Origin: Tubiluchus corallicola | Lineage: Eukaryota; Priapulida; Priapulimorpha; Priapulimorphida; Tubiluchidae | Length of the DNA stretch: 64,000 bases | Assembly: GCA_030141605.1 (NCBI GenBank) | Contig: JAQGDQ010000215.1 | Span: forward strand, 164,001 to 228,000 | Direction: 5' to 3' | Shown here: positions 59,301-64,000 of the stretch, in pieces | Layout of the letters: the number at the start of each line of letters is the position of its first letter | Numbering within the stretch: position 1 is the first letter of the stretch | Program-made: the position numbers and the translations under genes | Notes under the pieces: generated by a model | The model's input: only the letters and a program-made list of their open reading frames with translations | Told to the model about the DNA's origin: nothing | Database searches by the model: none

Positions 59301-62300
59301 TGAATCCTCGCATGGATTTCTATAGGAGATCGTGAAAAGCCAGCGAATAAATCTGCCCTGATAAAACTACAGCTGAAAAGCACTTTGTGCGACATAACCT
59401 TTACAGCAAACGAAACGCTTTTCAGCAAAATCCCTTATATGTGACAGTGAATGATGAATGCCTTCGCAAATCAACAGATAATGACTCATTCATGACAACA
59501 ACTACAGCTGAAGTTAAAAAATACAAAGAATGACAAAGACGTTTGGATGCAAAGATCTATGTAATTTATATAACGTAAAAGGTAAATTCCTGACGTGATA
59601 CAGTGTACATATAAATCCAGCTTATCATACACGTGATACCAATTAACATGACATCATCGCATTCACTTAATTGTAGTATTCAATTACGTATTAATAGCTG
59701 CCCCAGACAAGTAGTCTGGCATTTTACATGGAAGCAATGCATTTAATGGCACAATGTTTGTTCCCAAAATACAGACTTGGTTAAAGTCTTCGTGGCCTTG
59801 TGAATAAGCACGTTCTAAGATTGTGTTTGTAAAAAAATTGTTAAAAAGATCAAGCTTGACACAAAACGTGCATACTACCAAAAACATGAGTGATCTCAAA
59901 AAGAAATGTACTAAACTTCAGACGTCCTCCCCCCCCCCCCCGGAACAAGGTAGAATATTGCGTTTTCTTTACCTTTAATAATGAAAGAATTGGCTTTTTT
60001 CACGAACACACATAGACGTATTAAGCTCTGGTAGTGCACGGATATGAGAGTTAACTTGTAATGTGCAAATTGCAACTCTAGTTGCCTGAAACCTCCAATT
60101 TACATATTAGGTGTAAATTAAGCAAAGGCGACTGAACGTAACTAACAATAAAATAGAAATTTATACACCATTTCATAATTTGCTTAAACTCACCTCAGCC
60201 TGGTCATAAAATGGAGCTGCTTCATTTGCAAGCTCATGTAGAGTTTGCTGCAAACTCTTGAGTATGTTGTGAGCTTGTTTAAGATCCTAAAAAATACCAA
60301 CAGTGCAATTAATAAGCTTTAGGCTCTCTTAGTTCTGACGAGCAAAATTACAAAATCTTGTTACAGTAATACTATACATTTGCTAATAATGGTGTTGACA
60401 TAATGCTAGCTATCACAGTTTAACCTATAAACATTAAATGTACTTTGATCTGCTTTTAGAAATATATATGGAAGATTATATCCAAACAAATAACAATAAC
60501 AGCACGTTACTTTTAAAAATAAATGTATGCGAATTCTGCAAAAATGGATTTAACTTAAAGCACAAGAAAACCCTCCACTTACATAAAATATTCGTCTTGA
60601 AGTTTTATACCACTTACATACTGCTTTATTGAATGCTGGGTTTGCGTCTACCGTAACGCTGTATAAAACGTGTAAATTTAAACTCACGCGATGACCGTTA
60701 GACGCAGCCATTTTAATGGTAGGTCGTATGAAACAAGTTTAGATAACATTGCATGAAGTTTGAAAAAATAATCAGAGCATGCGTTGCATACATGTTGCTA
60801 ATTAAGTAAAATTTTAAATTACTGTATCTTGTCAATAAGATTAAAAATACGTTTTTGGTTAGTGAGTGGTGCACCCTCAATATAGGAGGATGACCAATTC
60901 TTCTACTAACCAGAACCTTTCAATGAATTCTAAATACTTGACACAATTGCATTTTGCAAATTATCTGGCCATATTTTAAGAAGTTGCCGACCTAAACGTT
61001 AATAAAATTGGTAAAATTACCTTTGCAAAGGGACTAGATTCTGAATAACAATCTAAATAATACTGCATGACATCTGAAAAATGAAAAAAATAATAAAAAA
61101 TATAAACTTTGAACTGCATTAGTGCATGAAGTTTGAACTTGAATAAAATGCAGTAGGAATATCAATCACACTTCTCTTGTGTATTAGTTCATTTACAATG
61201 AGACTATCTCTCTAACACTAGACAATGAAATTCTATATCTACATGCATCCAACTACTAACTCAAGCATCGCAAAAATTTAAAAATATCCACATTGACAGC
61301 AATCACAGTTTTTCTAATAGGCAATGCAATAATCTGAAAAACGTGGTAGATCTAAGTTCAAGTGAGCACACGAAGACCAATCCTCGGTTACGTTAAATAA
61401 ACAAGTACAAGACCAATCCTAAGCTAAATTAAACCAACATGTATTCTGTCATACGAGAAGATGCTGCGTGTGATAGAGCAAGCAATTCAGAATAGCTTTT
61501 ACAAAGAAGTTTAGAGTTTGTATCAAAATATTATCTAAAGCAGATATATTTGTTTGTTGTATATAATAAACAAAAGCAGTGGAGAACTCACCTTGTTCAA
61601 TATCAGTTCCAGCCTGATGTTCTATAAATGGTTCCGGATTCAGACACAAATCGGCAAGAGCAACGGAACTTGCAAGATACGCTCCACCTTGGCACCAACT
61701 GAACAGCAGTGTGAACACAGCTAATGCGGCAAACCTGGAAAAAACTAGACATGTGGATGGGCCAGAATTTGTTAGATATGCTCCACCTTAGTGCCTACTG
61801 AACAGCAATGTGAAAACGGCTAATGCGGCAAACCTGAAAAAAAACTAGACATGTGGATGGGCCAGAACTTGTAAGATATGCTCCACCTTAGTGCCAACTG
61901 AACAGCAGTGTGAACACAGCTAATGCGGCAAACCAAAACAAGAAACTAGACATGTGGATCGGTCCTTGGCACCAACTGAACAGCAGTGTGAGCATATTTT
62001 GCTGGACTACTAAACATTAGGCAGTAAAAATGCTAGATGGTAATTTAACTTAAAATACATTGTGAACCTAAGGGGCAGCTAAAATATGCACTCCCACATT
62101 TGAGAAAACACAGATGTAAAGTGAGAATGCAAACGGACAGTGATATGTGACAGATGCTGTATAAAACATGTGATGTGTTGACTGACTAGACTCAACTCAT
62201 TTAATAGGTTTGCCCAACCATCCAAGTAAAATACATTAATGCTTTGGCAGACAAAATGATGCACTACATACTGCTTATTTTATTCCACTCAGTGCAAATG

Positions 62301-62463
62301 ACAAATTTTCCAAAGCAAAGCGAAGCACTGAGTGTGTGGAAGAGGGTACCTCTGTGTGGATACTTACGACATGAGCATGCCTTTTGAATCCCTGGCAATA
62401 GCAAGAAAAATGAAGATGCACAATAATGCCTGCCAACATTGCAATCCTATCATTACAGCCCAT
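53313..62463 (-). CDS. TTYH: Tweety homolog, 3' ten exons (N-terminus outside window)
   Basis: Tweety proteins are five-pass membrane proteins linked to volume-regulated or Ca2+-regulated anion currents and, by structure, to lipid handling (family knowledge; mechanism debated). The ten exons give about 308 residues: TM3 WQALLCIFIFLAIARDSKGM; TM4 followed by YLASSVALADLCLNPEPF (the tweety V-A-L-x-D-x-C signature); V-M-Q-Y-Y-L-D-C and S-S-P-F; a long extracellular helical region; C-S-I-V-H...I-C-T-S before TM5 FMLVAAVAAGLILTLMICV; SRTWIHIHR; then a cytoplasmic tail with DEEDPFLPSRPPP, typical of TTYH C-termini. Every junction is in phase and the stop is at 53313-53315. TM1 and TM2 lie beyond 64000. 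The gene converges on PKD1. Paralog number cannot be assigned. Confidence 0.94.
54196..54283 (-). CDS. TTYH: TTYH exon i: tail
   Basis: LGNRSEEPSAPNRHSLASTV then PEDNSPPPA. Phase 2 in, phase 0 out, gtacgt donor. Confidence 0.9.
54711..54824 (-). CDS. TTYH: TTYH exon h: acidic-proline tail motif
   Basis: RGYYMVDEEDPFLPSRPPP then NPAERYGSLVGGSNPQPV. D-x-D-P-F-x-P is found in tweety C-termini. Phase 2 in, phase 2 out. Confidence 0.94.
55085..55512. repeat. Composite repeat: 40-bp word plus TG tracts, intron g-h
   Basis: Five copies of gtcaagctgctagatgtgta + aatagggttcgtttttagat, starting about 55085, 55190, 55276, 55347 and 55421, each followed by a variable (TG/CG)n tract. Confidence 0.92.
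56180..56215 (-). CDS. TTYH: TTYH exon g: 36-bp microexon, tail
   Basis: Encodes SASRRSTEEKQ. Supported by exact phase, tgtag acceptor and gtttgt donor; basic Ser-rich juxtamembrane sequence. A candidate for alternative splicing because 36 is a multiple of three. Confidence 0.8.
56523..56624 (-). CDS. TTYH: TTYH exon f: TM5
   Basis: VGSAFMLVAAVAAGLILTLM then ICVTSRTWIHIHR. S-R-T-W after TM5 is typical. Phase 2 in and out. Confidence 0.95.
56740..57285. mobile_element. TTAA-flanked MITE with perfect 22-bp inverted ends
   Basis: 546 bp. Both ends read TTAAAGGAAAACCGGATGAT + TG inward. The outermost TTAA on each side fits a piggyBac-type target duplication. No ORF. Relatives lie in PKD1 introns 35 and 36. 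Confidence 0.88.
57567..57706 (-). CDS. TTYH: TTYH exon e: extracellular helix and cysteines
   Basis: LDPLVNSLSYDLNGALISLE then HLDVLLDCSIVHEHIIKALT and SICTST. Cys pair before TM5 matches the family. Phase 0 in, phase 2 out. Confidence 0.94.
58338..58759. mobile_element. hAT-like MITE, TTYH intron d-e
   Basis: Ends (t)AGGGGCGTATTA and inverse of CAGGGGCATATCA; flanks gccttaat (58330-58337) and gccttaac (58760-58767) are a 7-of-8 duplication. No ORF. Confidence 0.75.
58768..60193. other. Rest of TTYH intron d-e
   Basis: AT-rich, with a poly-C run at about 59929-59941. No other feature recognised. Confidence 0.6.
60194..60286 (-). CDS. TTYH: TTYH exon d: extracellular helix
   Basis: DLKQAHNILKSLQQTLHELA then NEAAPFYDQAE; 31 codons, phase 0 to 0, amphipathic helix. 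Confidence 0.93.
61021..61073 (-). CDS. TTYH: TTYH exon c: extracellular segment
   Basis: DVMQYYLDCYSESSPFAK; Y-Y-L-x-C and S/N-P-F are conserved in tweety proteins. Phase 1 in, phase 0 out. Confidence 0.94.
61592..61734 (-). CDS. TTYH: TTYH exon b: TM4 and signature loop
   Basis: FAALAVFTLLFSWCQGG then AYLASSVALADLCLNPEPF and IEHQAGTDIEQ. Acceptor ccag, donor gtgagt. Its first half is tandemly copied upstream on its own strand (61771-61996). Confidence 0.95.
61771..61996 (-). pseudogene. Tandem pseudo-exon copies of TTYH exon b
   Basis: About 100-bp units copy the 5' half of exon b plus flanking intron. The copy at 61771-61833 keeps a usable tttttttcag acceptor but has TAA where exon b has CAA. 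The copy at 61871-61933 has the same TAA and has lost its acceptor AG. A third fragment lies at 61963-61996. Confidence 0.9.
62368..62463 (-). CDS. TTYH: TTYH exon a: TM3
   Basis: (x)WAVMIGLQCWQALLCIFIF then LAIARDSKGMLMS. First base completes a codon of the missing upstream exon. gtaagt donor. Confidence 0.9.
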
Positions 62464-63376
62464 CTGAAAAACAGAAATTTTTGCAATTCTTAGTCACCAC
62501 ATAGACGCTATGTCATGAAGGTAACGCACCAAAACTTTCCGAAATGTGGTTTAGCCATCTAACTGCTTAGAAGAAACTTAACATGGGTTGCATAAACCTA
62601 GTATGTTCACAATATTATTACAGTGCTAGATGCTAGATTACATCTAGGAAGCTCAATTTGTTTGTTTGCAATGATGTGGCACTGCGACAGTCAATCATTT
62701 CACAATGACAGTAAGTATGCTGATCTTAATCACATCCTGGGAATTAATTGTTAAGCTGCATTAAGCGATGCTATGATTGAACATCATAACGAGGCTGGCA
62801 CACTAACCCTCACATAAAAGAATTTAACATTAACGGTTATTGTATTTCAAACAAAATGATTCGTACATTCATTCATATTACTGAGTTGTAGACACAAATT
62901 TGATTTGAAGCGGAATGAATAAACTCTGTGCCAACGCTGGGACTGGTTAACCGGTTTAGTGGAAATTAGCCGATTAACTTTTTTAACTGGTTAACTGATC
63001 TTTACATATAAATGATAAATAATCTGAACCTTCAGCGCATCCTTACAGTAGAGACTTTTTATTTCTATGCAGAAAAATGTTACCATTAGTTCAACAACGC
63101 TTGGCATCCTTACAAACAGAGACTTTTCACTTTTTATATAGACCTTCTATGTATAAAAGTTTCTCTCTCTCTCTCTCTATTTGTTTATTTTAAAAGTTGC
63201 CGTTTTCTGTTATTTAAGTTTGCTTTGTATTCAATTAGGCAAGTCGCTGTTACCTTGATGTGATTTTGGTGATGAGAAACTTGTCTAGCCTTCTATCGCT
63301 TTGTGGTCATGTTGAAGGAGCCCCTTCTCATTTTGTCATTGTTGCAGTTGGTTTACGTTGATGTTCTGTGGGTGCT
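62464..63376. other. TTYH intron upstream of exon a
   Basis: No exon encoding tweety TM1 or TM2 is found. A short (TC)n run occurs at about 63163-63178. Confidence 0.55.
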
Positions 63377-63737
63377 ATGTATTATGTGTTATGTCTGTAG
63401 TTATCACTTTAACATCTAAGATTGGGCAGTCAATGCATTATGTGTTATGTCTGTAGTTATCACTTTAACATCTAAGGTTGGGCAGTCAATGTATTATGCG
63501 TTATGTCTGTAGTTATCACTTTAACATCTAAGATTGGGCAGTCAATGTATTATGTGTTATGTCTGTAGTTATCACTTTAACATCTAAGGTTGGGCAGTCA
63601 ATGTATTATCTGTTATGTCTGTAGTTATCACTTTAACATCAAAGGTTGGGCAGTCAATGTATTATGTGTGATGTCTGTAGTTATCACTTTAACATCTAAG
63701 ATTGGACAGTCAATGTATTATGTTGGACAGTCAATGT
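63377..63737. repeat. 56-bp tandem repeat, about six copies
   Basis: Unit gtctgtagttatcactttaa + catctaaggttgggcagtca + atgtattatgtgttat, spaced 56 bp (63393, 63449 and onward), with a partial last copy. Confidence 0.92.
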
Positions 63738-64000
63738 GAAAGGGTCCCCGCCGGGAGTAGACAGTGGGTAGGGACCGAAATCTGAATCTTTCCTGGTGCC
63801 TCATCTAATGACCCTTTTCCTTTGGTTGTCACTTTGTATGCGTGTTCCGTTGTAGATTGTATGATTTGCAGTTGTTTGTCTCTTTTTGTTGCTTGTGTGT
63901 GTTGTTGATGTAATCTGAGTTTAATTGAACATATTCCTCTAAAGTTTCACATACAATGTTTGGACATTCCATGTAGTATAGTAAATATTTTGTTTATTTG
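63738..64000. other. Window edge, no recognised content
   Basis: T/G-rich sequence with no supported exon; probably still within the TTYH gene or its flank. Confidence 0.4.

Noticed and set aside
53313-62463. Minus-strand gene as a prominin (also five-pass)
   Set aside because: The VALADLC, QYYLDC, SSPF and DEEDPF motifs and their spacing fit tweety, and prominin's long extracellular loops are absent.

Overview
The window comes from an animal nuclear genome, most likely an invertebrate. It is AT-rich and full of GT-AG introns, minisatellites and small inverted-repeat transposons. The two genes it carries belong to metazoan families. I cannot name the species or phylum from sequence alone. 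There is no bacterial, organellar, rRNA or CRISPR signal.

Plus strand, 930-44497: one complete gene for a polycystin-1 (PKD1) protein. I joined 39 coding exons by hand; every junction keeps phase, and the spliced total is 12,657 nt, i.e. 4,218 residues plus a stop. Domain order is signal peptide, cysteine-flanked leucine-rich repeats, WSC domain, about 12 PKD (Ig-like) repeats, REJ region, GAIN/GPS with an HLT autoproteolysis triad, TM1, cytoplasmic PLAT domain, TM2-TM3, a long acidic cytoplasmic loop of about 530 residues, TM4-TM5, TM6, polycystin (TOP) extracellular domain, TM7-TM11, and a cytoplasmic tail of about 450 residues with a probable coiled coil. I find no C-type lectin or LDL-A module of the kind present in vertebrate PKD1. 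WSC, nearly all PKD repeats and the start of REJ lie in one 4.1 kb exon.

Minus strand, 62463-53313: ten 3'-terminal coding exons of a tweety homolog (TTYH family), about 308 residues, phase-consistent, ending in a stop at 53313. The N-terminal exons (TM1, TM2) lie beyond 64000. The two genes are convergent (tail to tail), separated by about 8.8 kb that holds a 2.2 kb minisatellite, smaller tandem repeats and a long hairpin.

The introns contain most of the other structure: a 2.3 kb 42/43-bp minisatellite in PKD1 intron 1, a 37-bp minisatellite in intron 21, a GA tract touching a PLAT splice donor, a triplicated splice donor after exon 26, a partly duplicated TTYH exon, a LINE 3'-end remnant, and at least a dozen non-autonomous DNA transposons (hAT-like with 8-bp target duplications, TA-flanked Tigger/mariner-like, TTAA-flanked piggyBac-like, one nested pair).

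I did not find a wholly new system. The most original protein feature is the TM3-TM4 cytoplasmic loop of the polycystin, built around recurring D-S-W-D and R-P-x-S-A-H-P-R/K motifs. Next come furin-type sites inside a PKD repeat and the GAIN region, and two splice-site or exon duplications.
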